Below are positions 10,177 to 22,513 of a stretch of DNA of 64,000 bases, one piece after another. Below the pieces are notes generated by a model. The model was not told where the DNA came from. It saw nothing but the letters and a program-made list of their open reading frames with translations, and searched no databases. Position numbers and translations under genes: made by a program. This stretch comes from Epiperipatus broadwayi (taxonomy: Eukaryota > Onychophora > Udeonychophora > Euonychophora > Peripatidae): positions 682,001-746,000 of the forward strand of contig JAQFVV010006475.1 in NCBI GenBank assembly GCA_028023455.1, in the 5' to 3' direction. Within the stretch, counting starts at the first letter, position 1. Each line of letters begins with the position of its first letter.

Positions 10177-11080
10177 TTAGTAAATACTCATAAATTAATA
10201 AGCCTAAATACAGTAAACTTTTTATTATAAATGTAAAGTTCTCTGACATCTTCTGATTCCCAATTACATGCCTTTGTCCATCTACAAATGTTCCTGAAAA
10301 GTTCTATCTTTAATGTTTTTTTTATCTATTCCCTTTTTTCAATTTCTTTCTTTTCTTGTGGTCTCCACTTTAATATGTTTTGGTAATGTTTTCTGAGACA
10401 TCCTTTGTACTTGTTTATATCATTCCAATAGTCTTAGTCTGATCTCATTTTATAGTATGTTCATCTCAATTTTTTAAATTTCTTATGCACTTTCTTCTTG
10501 ATCTTCCTGCAGATTTTCACCAATAATACATTTCTGTAGTCAAACCTCACATCCATATGTAATGATACATTTTTACTATTGATCTCATGCATTTGGCATT
10601 TATTGCCTGTGTCTCCCCTCCCCCCACATCTTAATGGAGTTTGAGTTTACAGTGAGAATATAGATGGTGTATTTTGAAATAGTGTTTTATCTATATTTAA
10701 ATTATTATAAATGCAATGCCCATTTCTTTAATCCATTATCTCCTATGTTGTTTTTTCCTACATAAAATTTTCCAAGGAAGCAGACCTAGTGTTTAGAAAA
10801 ATACCTTTCCCTCTAATATTTTTTTTCTGAGATTGTTTTTATCGTTATGTAGCTTATTTGTAATTCTGAAGAATGTTGGCTATATTATGATATGCCAGGT
10901 TTTTTTAAAAAAAATGGTTATAATATACTAAACGATATAAAATTAAATGGGATATATATTTTTTAAGGCATCTTGTAGCTCAAATATAAATATTTATAAA
11001 CTTTATATATTTTAATGGGGGTGTGTGTGTCAATATTACTTATTTATATGCATTAGTAATTTATTGAATTTCACGACTGC
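10177..11080. other. AT-rich DNA, no gene recognised
   Basis: The stretch 10200-10620 is a little less AT-rich and reads weakly protein-like on the minus strand (for example DINKYKGCLRKHYQN), but stops are frequent and I cannot assign a family. It may be an old LINE remnant. The rest is featureless. Confidence 0.5.
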
Positions 11081-11085
11081 CGAAG

Positions 11086-11262
11086 TAATTATTAAGAAAT
11101 CACATATGAATCTTACAATTAAGAGAAAGTTTTATTAATAAATAATTATTAAAAAATTACATCTAAATGTCTTATAGTTAAAGAGAACGTTTTATACAAT
11201 ACGGTAATTATATGAAATCGTACATTAATGCTTTAGTTTAAAAGAAAGTTTTGTAATATTGA
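11086..11262. repeat. Three degenerate tandem repeats, about 60 bp each
   Basis: Successive units begin TAATTATTAAGAAATCACAT, TAATTATTAAAAAATTACAT and TAATTATATGAAATCGTACA, and each ends near AGAGAAAGTTTTATTAATA-like sequence. The divergence indicates an old array. Confidence 0.65.
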
Positions 11263-14200
11263 GATTGTAGGTAGCTTAAGGGTTGATTGTTATTATTCTT
11301 TATCGTATATATTTTTTAAAAATTAAGTTTAGACTTTTTTTAAAAAAAAATAAACCTTATATTCTCAAATATTAAAATCAATTGTGGTATTTAATTATTA
11401 TTTTTTTACATTCGATCCATTTAAAATAAATTTTGCAATCGTTGGAATAATTTTATTCCTTAAACCAATACGCTTCCATGACAACAAAATGTTACTTCTG
11501 ATTGGCTTAAAACTGTAGAAGTCGTGATGAGCACGACTTTGTCCCATGCGGCATGTTGAATATGCTACCTAGGTATTGGCAGGTATGTCAATTTTGGCAA
11601 CTAAAATTTTAAGGATCATAATTCCGCCTTTAAAAATCTGGAATTAATGAAATTAAAACAGTTAATTGATTTACATTTCTCAGGTATGCTAAACTTTTAC
11701 TCTTTTTCTTAAAGTTAATTAAAAAGTTGTTCAACTTTCTAAAAGCAATCTTAACATTTTAGTTTTATTAAAAGTACAGTATATAGTATTATTTTAAACT
11801 GTTAAAAATCATAATATAATAATGAAATAGTATTTACTCTTAAGCTATTTATTGTTAATCATTTCTTTTGGTTGTGATACTTTTAGGTAAGATTAGTTTG
11901 AAAGGTGCTTCAGGATGGAGATTTTTAAAAATTACGGTATTTTTTTTATAAATGCCTCTGGATGTGTGTTTGGTTGAAATTAAAATCACGTACGGCCAGA
12001 TACAATTGATACATATAAATAATATTTAATTTCAATTCTTGTATGTAAATTAAAAATTTTTTTTTTTAGTCATTTTTTTTTTATCATGTTCCATTGAATC
12101 AATGATTTTGATGACTCCATGCACAAAAAGAGAAAGAGCAAATTCATCAAATTAGATTAGCTTTTTCACTTTATACATTGAAGCTTCAATGTGCCATCCA
12201 TCCATATTATAAATGGTTGTCCTTTTGCCTTTAATCTTAATATTAGATATTAAGAAAAGCATTTTTGTATCTCTATAAACTCATTCTTTAACTGAGATTT
12301 GTGAAAAAGCTTTTTTTTTTTTTTATAAAAGATGTTTATCACTTTATTGTGTTAAAGGCTAAATGTATCGTTTTCTATAAATACTCAAATGCATATACTC
12401 TTCAAATACCCAATTTATTACGTTATAATTGTATGCCTTGTGTTCTAATTTAATGCTTTTTTCTAGAAAGTATATTTATTGACAAATGTTAATATTGATT
12501 AAATCATCTTATCAGAAGACTGTACTTGATCATTACAAATATTAGATTTGCTATTTATTTTCACTCTTTATACGCTTAGTCTAATATTTAAATTTATTAA
12601 AGAACTGATATATATCAGCTCAATAGTCCTGATAACTCAAGTATTCTTTTGTTTATATAAGCTTTAATTTAACGCCATGGGGAAAGAACTAAATAGCTTT
12701 TAAAAATGTTTCAGCTTTATTTTTATAATTTTATGTTTAAAGCTTCAGCAACTGTGTTTTATCACAGTTAATTTTTAATTTATTGATTTTTGTTGAAGTA
12801 TATACATACATTCTTTTTATCATTTTAGTGATGTAAAATGTTATTATTCTAATCAATATTTAATTATTGTTAATATTTGTAGCAAATAATATGTATGAAT
12901 GTGTGTTTATATATATGCATGATTATCCAGATGACATCAAACATTAAATATCTGTAAATATATAAAATAGTCTTTAAATAGCTCACTGCAAGGCAAAGGT
13001 CTCACTAATAGTCCTGTGTATGAGTTAGATTTTATTTTGAGATATTGGGATCTTAATTATCAAGACAACTTAAAAGTGTAACAGACTAATCTCAAGATTA
13101 ACTAATTTCATATTATTATTTTTTTGTAAATCTTAATTTCTGCTTTTTATAAAATATCTGTTATATAATGCTGATATCCCAAAGTATTTATAAATTGAGT
13201 AAAGATAAAATACTTCATTGCAGAGCAAAACCTCTATAATAACTCTTTACTTAGAGGAATAGCAAGGAGAAAGATTACCAATTTTGCTAACTGATAGATG
13301 CTTAAGTCTTGTGGTGATTTTTCATCCTTGTTTGCTCATCCTAATGGAATCAGAAAAATGGTTTTAAACAAGTATTTGAATTCTAGACATGGCATTAGGA
13401 ACTTCATATACACATTGTAATAGAATGGAGACAGAAATGTGGAGACATCTGCCTTAAAAATATAATAATAAAATTGACCACATGAATTTGAAAACATTCA
13501 TATGTAATATATGTCATGGAAGTCAGAATAATCATCATAGATAATAGTATGTATATCTCTACTCAACTCCCTTGCCTCCTTTAATATAGCCCATATATCA
13601 AGCACATTTAATCAATGGAGCATGAGACAAGACAGAAAGATATATTTTTAATCAATAAAATTAATTACATTTTATTTCAAAAAAATTAATCTATAAAATA
13701 CAGATAAAAACAAAAATAAAAATATATAAATGAAATGAGCATTACTTTCTCAGTATACTTGTTCTCCACAAGAAGTTTCTTTCTGGATTGCTAGTTTTTT
13801 TTTTTCATTATAATTTATATTTATTTATTTAAATAAAATACTAAAAATATTTTAGTACAATTATATGAAATTCAAATAATAATTACTTAAATCAATCCAT
13901 ACACTTGACAACACTCAACATACATTAAATGCACCTTTTATAACTATGTGGAAAATGACAAAGTTCATTTTACTTTATACAATATTTCATGAAACAATGA
14001 ACGTATTCATAATCTTTGATATAACTTTTCATTGAAAGATATGATGGTGATAGGGATTTATGTAAACTGGAAATAACATATTATTGGTTAAATGCAGTCT
14101 GTCTGCATAATTAATAATTAAATTTTCTTATTTTCACAAAACAGATAACAATATGTTGTATGTCACTTGGCAGACACATATCTCTAATTATTGAGATTTA

Positions 14201-14319
14201 ATTAATAAGAGGGTCTAATTGCCTTATATATGTTGCCTTCCATCATCATAAGATATATCTCTAAAAGCATAGTCACTAGGTTGCATTATTAGCTATTAAC
14301 ATATTCCATCAGGAACATT
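11263..14319. other. AT-rich DNA, no gene recognised
   Basis: Contains homopolymers and short ORFs only. A short dyad, GTCGTGATGAGCACGAC, lies near 11520. I see no domain motif and no long repeat. Confidence 0.55.
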
Positions 14320-14320
14320 T

Positions 14321-14516
14321 AAGTTTTAAATTGTGCTTTATGCAAAAAAGTGAAGCTTATTATTATTAGAAAAGAATTATACGTTTTGAGCGCTTTCAGG
14401 GAACTTAATAGGCCATGAATATGGAGACTTAAGTTCTCTGAAAGCACTCAGCCATATAATTCATTTCTAATAATAATAAGCTTCACTTTTTTGCGTAAAA
14501 GCACAATTTAAAACTT
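14321..14516. repeat. 88-bp inverted repeat with 20-base loop (hairpin)
   Basis: 14321-14408 is the near reverse complement of 14429-14516. Landmarks are AAAAAAGTGAAGCTTATTAT on the left and AATAATAAGCTTCACTTTTT on the right, plus GAGCGCTTTCAGGGAACTT against AAGTTCTCTGAAAGCACTC. Arms are equal in length and only a few bases differ. It contains no ORF. A small foldback/MITE-like element is likely, but no target-site duplication is obvious. Confidence 0.8.
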
Positions 14517-15155
14517 ATCACTCAAAGGTGAAGTAAAAAACAAGGATTTTATTTCAAGAACATTTAAATTTCATTTTAAAATCCAGTAATTACTGTAAAT
14601 GATTTGACCAATTTTACTATTTATTTCTGAGATAATGGTATCAATATAGATGCAAACTATTAATTTTAATTTTTTAACATATAGTTTTTTTTCTTCTAAA
14701 TTTTCACATTTTAATTAGTTTTTCAATAATTTAGCAAATTATTTGAGTTTAACTGCACTCAAATGTTTAACTGCAAATATAGTCAAAATTTAAATAAATT
14801 CTTAAGCAATAAATGTAATTGATTTTGAATACAATAGGTTTAATTTAACAAATAAATTAATCAATTTTGTCACACAAATTCGAAAAATGTTTTTGAACAT
14901 ATGTATTTGTTTTAATTTGATTAGAACACTTTAGTTATTGTCTACCACTTACTTTTTTTTAAAAGTGAGATTTATAATGATATTAGCCTAAATGAGTCCT
15001 TTCTCATTTTTCTTTCTTAGATGATGTAGTGGAGTTTCATGGTATTGAAGAAAAAAAAAAATTAAATTTTATATCATTAGATCTTCCATCTATATCTTTT
15101 TCTTCCTTTGACAATAATATGCAATTTTAAAATATATAATTCTTGAAATAGAGAT
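14517..15155. other. AT-rich DNA, nothing recognised
   Basis: No motif, no gene and no repeat seen. Composition is AT-rich with A and T runs. Confidence 0.55.
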
Positions 15156-15159
15156 ATAT

Positions 15160-15456
15160 CTGAAAATTTTAGGATTAGATTCATAGGATTAAAATTATTT
15201 TTATTTAATTATTTATTCTGACATTTTCTGATATAAAAATTTAATGTTATTGCCAATTCCATTTTGGCATTCTCTTTATTTTAAAATATAGGATTTCTAG
15301 AATTGTCATATATGTGATAGAGTTAGATTCATAGTATTAAGTTTATTTTTATTTAACTGTTCATTCTGATATTTTCTGATATAAAAATTTAATAATATTA
15401 TCAATTCCATTTTGGCATTCTTTTTTTATGTTAAAATATATGATCTCTAGAATGTT
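15160..15456. repeat. Tandem duplication of about 148 bp
   Basis: TTAGATTCATAG...TTCTGATATAAAAATTTAAT...CAATTCCATTTTGGCATTCT...TCTAGAAT occurs twice in a row; CATTTTGGCATTC is at about 15260 and 15409. Several substitutions separate the copies. Confidence 0.75.
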
Positions 15457-15459
15457 CAC

Positions 15460-17090
15460 ATGTCTGATTCTGTGATTGGTATTGTTTTGTTTTTTTTTTT
15501 TTTGTTTATTTATTTATGTTGGCAATTTAATATTATTTTTCAAAAATTATTTTGTTTTGTAATGAATAATAAAATAGTAATTTAACATTAGTATTATAGA
15601 TTAGATAGTTATTGATGAGTAATCAAATACATTTGTTTAGTATTTTTACATCAGTAAATTTATAATGCAAGATATCTTCTTTAGTATTGATTATTATATT
15701 TTATTTTTAAATCACTGAAGTTTGTGTGATATTTACAATTTTATTTGATTATATTGTTTTCTAATGTTTCTGAAATCTTATATCTATGCATGTATGTATA
15801 CATATATCTTATAAAGTTATTTCATCCTATGAAGTATTAATTAAAAAAATTAAAGACAAACAACCAAAAATGGTTAGGGTAAATCATTGATAGTTTTGTG
15901 ATATAATGGTAATGATAATTAATTTGCATGAAACAAAAATTATTTAATTTTGTTTCATATTTATTTTATTTTATTTTATTTTTTCTATCTACATTGTATT
16001 GGAATTTTCTATATTGTTTTGGGCCCTAGCTTGTTGTGCAACATTTACTGTATCAGGAACCTCACTATGCTGTTTCATGCCTTACCATTGGGCTCCATTA
16101 TTTACTGTACCAGAAACCTACCCTCTCTCAACATTTTTACATTGTAACTCTACACCTCTAATTCATTACCTACAAAATGCTATAAATTTCAATACAGTAA
16201 AATCTACATTTAACTTAGTTATTTCATTTAATTACTACAAGCCTCTCATGTGGAGCACAAAAGTCAACTTAATGACACATTCACAATCCTCATATGGTAT
16301 TATTTCAAGCCAATTTAAAAGATAGGCATAATGATAATAAAATCTATATTATTTAAAAGGGGATCAAACTAATAATCATTAGTTATATTTCTTGATCACT
16401 TTTGATATCAATCTGTATAAAGATCAGCAAAATTTTAATAAAGCATTTTTGTAAAGCCTGAATCACATGGATTTATGTGCCACTTTTAGAGAAAGAATAC
16501 TTTACTAAGATTCTTATAGAGATATCCACCTATACTTCTCTACAGTATATCCCAGGTTCAAGCTCAGCAATACTTTTAAATTTTCAAGGTGAGTGGCATG
16601 CAGTAGAAAAAAAAAACAAAATTAATAATTTATATTTATTGTGGAGTGAGTTAAGCAGGTAACAAATATTGATGCAATATCTAACACAAAATAATTATAC
16701 AATATTTGGAGATGAGTGAAAACACAAAATAATATATTAAAGAAATATAATATCCAGATGTAAGTGAAAAACCATTTCCCCCTTTCTTTGACTTATATGG
16801 CTATATATACACATATATTATAAAAATTTATAAATAATTAAAAAATATTAAAAGTTCTTTCACTTACATGGAGATATATGGTCATATACACACATATTGT
16901 AAACATTTATAAATAATTAAAAAAATATAAGTTAAATGCTTCCATACAAAATGAAATAAATATTTCATGCATGCACATACATATATATAAATAAAGATTA
17001 ATTTATTAATTGTATTTGCAATAAGAAAAAATCAAGGTCATAAATTTGATAGGTTTAACATAAAATCATATTAGCTTACACACACACATA
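15460..17090. other. AT-rich DNA, no gene recognised
   Basis: Plus-strand open frames at 15950-16325 (up to 108 codons) overlap in two phases and have no recognisable motif, so I leave them as chance. A near-duplicate of about 60 bases (TATATGG..ATATA.ACACATAT...TAAAAATTTATAAATAATTAAAAA) occurs at about 16795 and 16880. Confidence 0.5.
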
Positions 17091-17091
17091 T

Positions 17092-18654
17092 ATGTATACG
17101 GTAATCGTCTGAAATCCGGGCAAGGCTACTTGGGGCATTGACGCTATACAAAAATCAATCAAATATAACATTACTGGGCCGTCGTAACTTTTTTTTTATA
17201 GAACATGTTTTTTTTTTGATTAAACAAATTTTTTATTTCATTTATAACATTTTCTTTTTTATTAAACAAATTTTTATATTCATTTTTGTTGTTTTTGTTT
17301 TTTTTTAACCTGACATTTTTTTTTATTTAACAAATTTTGATAATTTAATTTTGTGTTTATTTTTTCTGAATTTGAAAACTTTGGACTGTTTCACGACAAA
17401 AAAACTTGTTTAACCCCGCCGCCGAAAAAATATAATGGTATAATTATTTGGGACTTGTTTCGACTTTGTTTTACTTTTTTTTTTTTTTGGTTGACTAAAT
17501 TGTTTTTCTTATTATTATTAAATCAAAAGTAACTTTTGTGTTGTTGGGGCTTCAAAAATTGTTTTGAAATCCCCACACCTACCCTCGAATCAAGAATTGT
17601 AACATAAAGTCAATAATTTCACTTTTCTTTTTAACAACTTTTTTTTCACTTTTTACTTTTATTTATATTTCGTTTGAATTAGCCTTTTTTTTTTTTTTTG
17701 GCTTCTACAATAAACAGCTTTTTTTTTGGGGGGGGGGGGGAGCTTTCGTACTGTTATTATTAACAAAAAGTAAACAAAAATAGTCTTTTATTTGAATCCC
17801 ATTTGTTTTAACTCTGAAAAAATATAATGCAATTATTTGGGTATTATTTCAAATTTATTCAACCTTTTTTTTTTTTTTTTGGGTTGACCAAATTGTTTTT
17901 CTTCTTTTATTTTTCTACGATAAAAATTAAAGTTTTGTGTTTTTTTGGGTATCAAAATTTGTTTTAACCCTGCTGCAAAAAATATAATCCAAATACTTGT
18001 CAATTTGTAATGAAATGAAAAAAAAAAAAAGGACACAAACTTTGAACTTTTTGAACTTATTTATTATTTTATTGCTGTAATAAAAACTGTATATTATGTG
18101 CTTGAAAAAAAAGGACATAATCTCACACACTTTCTGTACTCGGCAATTCTGAAAAGTTTAAAAATTGTACGTTCTTCTCAGACCTTTTATTGGTCTCATA
18201 TATTTTCCATGCTGAAACATGACTTAGCGCGTGAGCTTTGTCGAAGCGTGTTTGAACATAAACTTTGCCAATTTTTTGCATATTAACATTATTTTAGGGA
18301 AGGGTGGGGACCATATAACAATTATTAGTAATTAAAAACATTATTTAAATGTAAATGACAGTACACTATTAAGGAGATTTGAAAAGTTGTACTGACTTGA
18401 AATTCAAACACTCTCAAGTGATATGGTAATCAGCTATGAATAGAACAAATACGCGTAAGTAGTTTCGAAACAGGCCATAATATTTTTGTGCAATGTCATG
18501 TAAAGTGGCCTACCATAAATGGGTTAATACAATATTAAATATTGAATTAACCTCATAAGGCCTGGCGACAGTAAACAGCATTTTTATGTGTTTTGGACAC
18601 ATAAACAATGCCCCAAGCGGCCATGCCCGGATTTCAGATGATTACCATGTATAC
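17092..18654. mobile_element. 1547-bp TIR DNA element with perfect 8-bp target duplication
   Basis: The element proper is 17100-18646. Its 41-bp terminal inverted repeats (17100-17140 and 18606-18646) begin GGTAATCGTCTGAAATCCGG and GGTAATCATCTGAAATCCGG and show four mismatches. It is flanked on both sides by ATGTATAC (17092-17099 and 18647-18654). An 8-bp duplication fits hAT, P or Merlin families; the GG start is closer to Merlin than to hAT (CA start). The interior is T-rich with internal repeats and has no transposase, so it is non-autonomous. Its composition, GC-richer ends around a homopolymer interior, is unlike the flanks. Confidence 0.85.
17395..17985. repeat. Internal repeats of the 17.1 kb TIR element
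   Basis: GTTTAACCCCGCCGCCGAAAA followed by ATATAATGGTATAATTATTTGG (about 17407-17450) recurs as GTTTTAACTCTGAAAAAATATAATGC (about 17805) and GTTTTAACCCTGCTGC (about 17963). TTGACTAAATTGTTTTTCTT (about 17491) recurs as TTGACCAAATTGTTTTTCTT (about 17884). The period is about 393 bp. Confidence 0.6.
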
Positions 18655-19165
18655 ATATTGATTATTTCATATATTATATTGATATAAAAAAAATAAATCA
18701 GTGTCTTGTATGAAATAAGTTTAAAATATATTATCATTAAATAAATAATTAATCTTACTTCATGGGCATAAGATTTTTTTCCCCCATTTTAAACATTTTA
18801 TTTGCTGAAAACAAAGAAATATCTGAAGCTAAATTTGCTTCAATATTAAAAAAGAAATAAAATGTTTTAATTTATTATGGTACTTTTTCCCCCTTTTCTT
18901 TAAAAAAAAAATTGATACACTTATCAAGGCTGTCAGTATATTCTTCATGTGCAAAACTAAAACAAGAGGTACAAGGATTCAGATTTAGACATTACTTCAC
19001 AGAATCATGTTTTCCATTAGGCAGGTATTGGCACAGCAATTATATATAGGCTCACATGATGATGATGAAGACAAATAGATTACTCCATCTAGTTTTCCTT
19101 AATCAAATGGTAATTGTAACTTATGCCCAATGTGTGGCCACTGGGTGATGCTGCAGCATGTAAGT
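18655..19165. other. AT-rich DNA, nothing recognised
   Basis: No motif or repeat beyond homopolymers and a GATGATGATG stretch near 19057. Confidence 0.55.
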
Positions 19166-19169
19166 GATA

Positions 19170-20130
19170 AAATTCTATCTGAAAATAGCTGAAATCAACA
19201 AATTAAAAATGCCTAAGGCAAAAATAAATTGAACAAATCCTTTTAAAATACAAATTAAAAAAAAAAACAAGAAAATGCTATAAAATTTCAAATTACAAAA
19301 ACAGAAATTGGTGAAAATGCATCAAACGGAACACCCCCCCCCCCCCCATGAAGAATTTCTATCCAAAAATCGCTGAAATCGACAAATTAAAATGCATAAA
19401 TCGAACAAATCCTTCTAAAATACAAATTAAAAAAACAAACAAGAAAATGCTATGAAATTTGAATTACAAAAACAGAAAAAACTTTAATGATAAATGTCAA
19501 AAAAATTAACGAAGCTTCATCAGTGGCGAAGCTTCATCAATGATGGATGGGGCTTCATTAATGGCAGAAGTTACAAAAACAGAATTTCATCAGTATTTAG
19601 CTTTCAACATTTGCAAATATGCATCTGGGATCAGATTCGAACAAGTCCTTGTAAAATACAAATTAAAAACACAAACAAGAAAATGCTATGAAATTTGAAT
19701 TACAAAAACAGAAATTGGTGAAAATGCATCAAATGGAACACCCCCTCCCCATGAAGAATTTCTATCCAAAAATAGTTGAAATGGACAAATTAAAATGCCT
19801 AAATCAAACAAATACTTCTAAAATACAAATTAAAAAAAAAAACAACAAGAAAATGCTATAAAATTCAAATTACAACAAAAAGAGAAAAACCTTAATGGTA
19901 AATGTCAAAAAAAATTAACGAAGCTTCATTAATGGCAGATGAAGGTTCATTAATAGCAGGAATTACAAAAACAATTTCATCAATATTTAGCTTTCAACAT
20001 TTGCAAATATATATCTGAGATCAGATTTCAAAGCAGCACAAAATAGAAATTAAAAAAAAACAACAAGAAAATGCTATGCATCAAGAATTCGATCAAAAAT
20101 AAGTAAAATGCAAATATAAAAACAGAAATT
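19170..20130. repeat. Higher-order tandem array
   Basis: The landmark GAAAATGCTAT preceded by AAATACAAATTAAAAA-A recurs at about 19271, 19443, 19679, 19849 and 20067. Spacings alternate (about 172, 236, 170, 218), so two sub-units make a compound repeat of about 400 bp. The second sub-unit adds ATGTCAAAAAAATTAACGAAG followed by CTTCAT...GGC repeats (19498 and 19908) and TTTAGCTTTCAACATTTGCA (about 19597 and 19987). A C homopolymer of about 15 lies near 19333 in the first copy and is shortened in the next. The 65-codon plus-strand frame at 19494-19691 lies inside the repeat and is probably incidental. Confidence 0.8.
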
Positions 20131-20274
20131 AGTGTCTAAATAGCACGATGGAGGTTTGTATTTCCGTTGATTGTTGCAAAAAGTTATAAAACAAATTGAG
20201 CATACTATATTTTGTTGAGATAGAAATAAGAATCAGTGTTTGAAAAAGATTTCCAATTTTTTTCTCTTTTTCTT

Positions 20275-20765
20275 ATTAAAAGATTTCCTGTTTTGGAAAG
20301 GATTTCTTTTGTAAGTCCACAAAACATCATCAACAGAAAATTATCTGCATTCTCTTTGCTAGACAATCACTGATAAATGTATTAAATAAAGTAGGTGACA
20401 GAACAAAATCCTATGGTACATTGTTATATAAAATTTGTGTACCTATTATAAATTATAATTTAGTGTCATTTGAATTTTTGTTAGGGAGCATTTTGGCAAA
20501 TAAATTATTGATTTTTCTGAATTTAATGATTTCAAAAGACTTTTAAAAGATCAATTTTAAAAACAATGATAAGCTGAAGTAAGATCAATAAAGGTAATAT
20601 CTGATTTTAATTTATTTTGAAAGTTTTTTCAATGAATTTGTTAAAGATAAAACTTATTCACAGTAACTAAATCCAGTTGCTCTGAGGATAGATGGCTCTC
20701 AATTGATAAAATTTTGATTAATATTTTTTTAAACAGCTTATAGGGAATATATAATAATGATCTTA
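20275..20765 (-). pseudogene. Decayed LINE reverse transcriptase (I/pol-like clade)
   Basis: Minus-strand translation, with stops and phase shifts, gives RT blocks in order. An LSSEQ.. finger block comes first, then SDITFIDLTSAYHCF (motif A, FxDLTxAYD), KINNLFAKMLPN, and NNVPxDFVLSPTLFNTFISD (motif B region, NGVPQGSVLxPLLFNxYISD). A degraded YADD position follows. These match non-LTR retrotransposons of the I/CR1-like group that nick DNA with an APE endonuclease and prime on the nick. No open frame survives and neither the 5' nor the 3' end is visible. An old dead fragment. Confidence 0.8.
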
Positions 20766-20769
20766 AGCA

Positions 20770-21090
20770 ATAATTTTTGGATCATTGTTAACTTTGTTTT
20801 TAAGACTATTGTAATTTTGTTTTACATCAAATTTTTAGAATAATTTTTGTATAAATAATATTGTTGAAAAGTTTTACAAACAGTAATTTAAATTGAAATT
20901 CTAAATTTATTATAAACTCTGGAAATATACGGCAATTATATGTAGAGCTATTTCCATCTAATATGTATGTTTTAAAATTCAAACTTTTCAAATATATTCA
21001 ACTATATGTAGTAGCACATAGATTAGAATGTATAACATGTTTTAAGTAGTAGTATTCTCCAGGTTTTGAAGATCTGAACAGTGACAGTAT
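20770..21090. other. AT-rich DNA, nothing recognised
   Basis: It may include flanks of the adjacent LINE or SINE, but no boundary can be seen. Confidence 0.45.
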
Positions 21091-21172
21091 AGTAAAGGAA
21101 TTGAACCTAGAATCTTTAGATTCAGGAATGTTGAATTTAAAGCAATGCTTTAACCAACTAGGCTATTCTGTC
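21085..21172 (-). mobile_element. tRNA-derived SINE head
   Basis: On the minus strand the sequence begins GACAGAATAGCCTAGTTGG, where TAGCCTAGTTGG (21154-21165) fits the RNA polymerase III A box. GGTTCAATTCC (21097-21107) fits the B box about 47 bases later. The first five bases, GACAG, can pair with CTGTC at the far end, like an acceptor stem, but the D, anticodon and T stems are weak and the length of about 88 is too long. A SINE promoter region is the best reading; a decayed tRNA pseudogene is the alternative. Confidence 0.6.
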
Positions 21173-21644
21173 AAAGGCAACAATCAGTAGAAATGTTATA
21201 TACTAATCTGTGATAGTTCTCTTGATTTCCCCTCTTAAGAATAAAGTTAACAAGTCATTTCCAAGTATTATGAATTATCACACTAAGTTGATTTATGGGC
21301 TTGATTGTTATTGCCATATGAACATTTTTTAAATATATTTTCTGCTTAGTGCTTTTTCCTTTCTCCAATATTTTTGTCTTTTCCATGGCCTGCTACTTTA
21401 GATATATCTCTTTTTTTCATTTCTAATCATTGCTTTGTGTTTTTAAATCCCTTTTCAATGGGACAATTGTTTTAATCATTATACATCATTCCTACATTCA
21501 TATGGTATTTCATAGACAGTTTTTGTTTTTCAGGATTTCAAGTTTAGATATTATAGAGGTCAGAATTCTTTATAGAATGCTATGGCTTTGGAAAGCTATT
21601 TTGATATTATATTGATTGCATATTTTTTAAGGTTCATTTGCTAT
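21173..21644. other. AT-rich DNA, nothing recognised
   Basis: A 61-codon plus-strand frame (21430-21615) has no recognisable motif. Confidence 0.5.
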
Positions 21645-22230
21645 TGTAACGATATATAAATATGTCGTTACATTAATTTAAAATAAAAACTTAAAAGTTC
21701 GCAAATAAAAGTAAAAAACTAAACGCTAAAATTAAAATGTTTGTTAAACGTATATACATTCGCACAGAGGCCAAAATATTTTTTTAAAAAAAAACAAATA
21801 AGTATTTGAACGTACTTTTTTATAAAAAAGTACAAGATTTAAAAATAAAAACAGGTATTAATTAATGTAATCTGTAAATGGAAATGATTGTTTATGAATT
21901 ATCGAAAACCAAACTGGCCCTTGGGCTCTTGTATAATTAAAATGATCTGATGAAAGATAGATAAGAAAATAAAGAGAAATTAGCTTGACCAATGGAAGCA
22001 CAAAGCCTTGGCTCGGACCCTGACAAAAGTGATGGATTAGTGACGTTTTGTTGATTGAATCCGTGTGAATAATATAAAAAGGGAAATACAGTATTTTTTG
22101 AGTTCCACCGTTTTGTGTTTGAGAGATGTGTTAGGACGCACATACCACACTCTCTATTTAAAAAAAAATAAATGAAAAGACTGTGATACCTTGAACCAGC
22201 TATTGCCATCTCCAGAACATTATATTTTCC
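21645..22230 (+). mobile_element. Candidate solo or partial LTR
   Basis: Starts with the dyad TGTAACGATATATAAATATGTCGTTACA. Downstream are a TATA-like AATATAAAAAGGG near 22072 and a polyadenylation-like AAAAAATAAATGAAAAGACTG near 22165, followed by GT-rich sequence. This order (promoter, short transcribed part, poly(A) site) is what an LTR shows, and TGTAACG is a common LTR start. No second copy exists in the window and the right end is unclear, so this remains a suggestion. A host promoter is the alternative. Confidence 0.35.
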
Positions 22231-22513
22231 AATGGAGGCATCGTGGGAATTAAAAGCAGAAACCTGGACTCTTCTACCATGAGCTATGAACTTTACAAAT
22301 TAACAACAACAACAAAAAAGTAATTAAGAACTTTCGTCATTGTTTTTTTTTAAAGATTCAGCTAATTTAAATTTTAAAATGAACTCTTATTTGATTTTCA
22401 AATTAATAATTGATTGTTTAAATTTATATAGTTAAGTTTTGCTAAAATCATTTCCATTTTATTATTTTTATTTGTAGAAATATTTATTGTAGAAATTATT
22501 AAATGCATTATAT

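Noticed and set aside
11055-11540. A TIR element bounded by CACGACTGCC and GTCGTGATGAGCACGAC
   Set aside because: The end similarity is only about ten bases and no target duplication is visible.
19170-20130. CRISPR array
   Set aside because: Repeats are long, degenerate and AT-rich with no constant short repeat and unique spacers, and the DNA is eukaryotic.
21085-21172. Functional tRNA gene
   Set aside because: A and B boxes are present, but the D, anticodon and T stems do not form and the length is wrong; a SINE head fits better.
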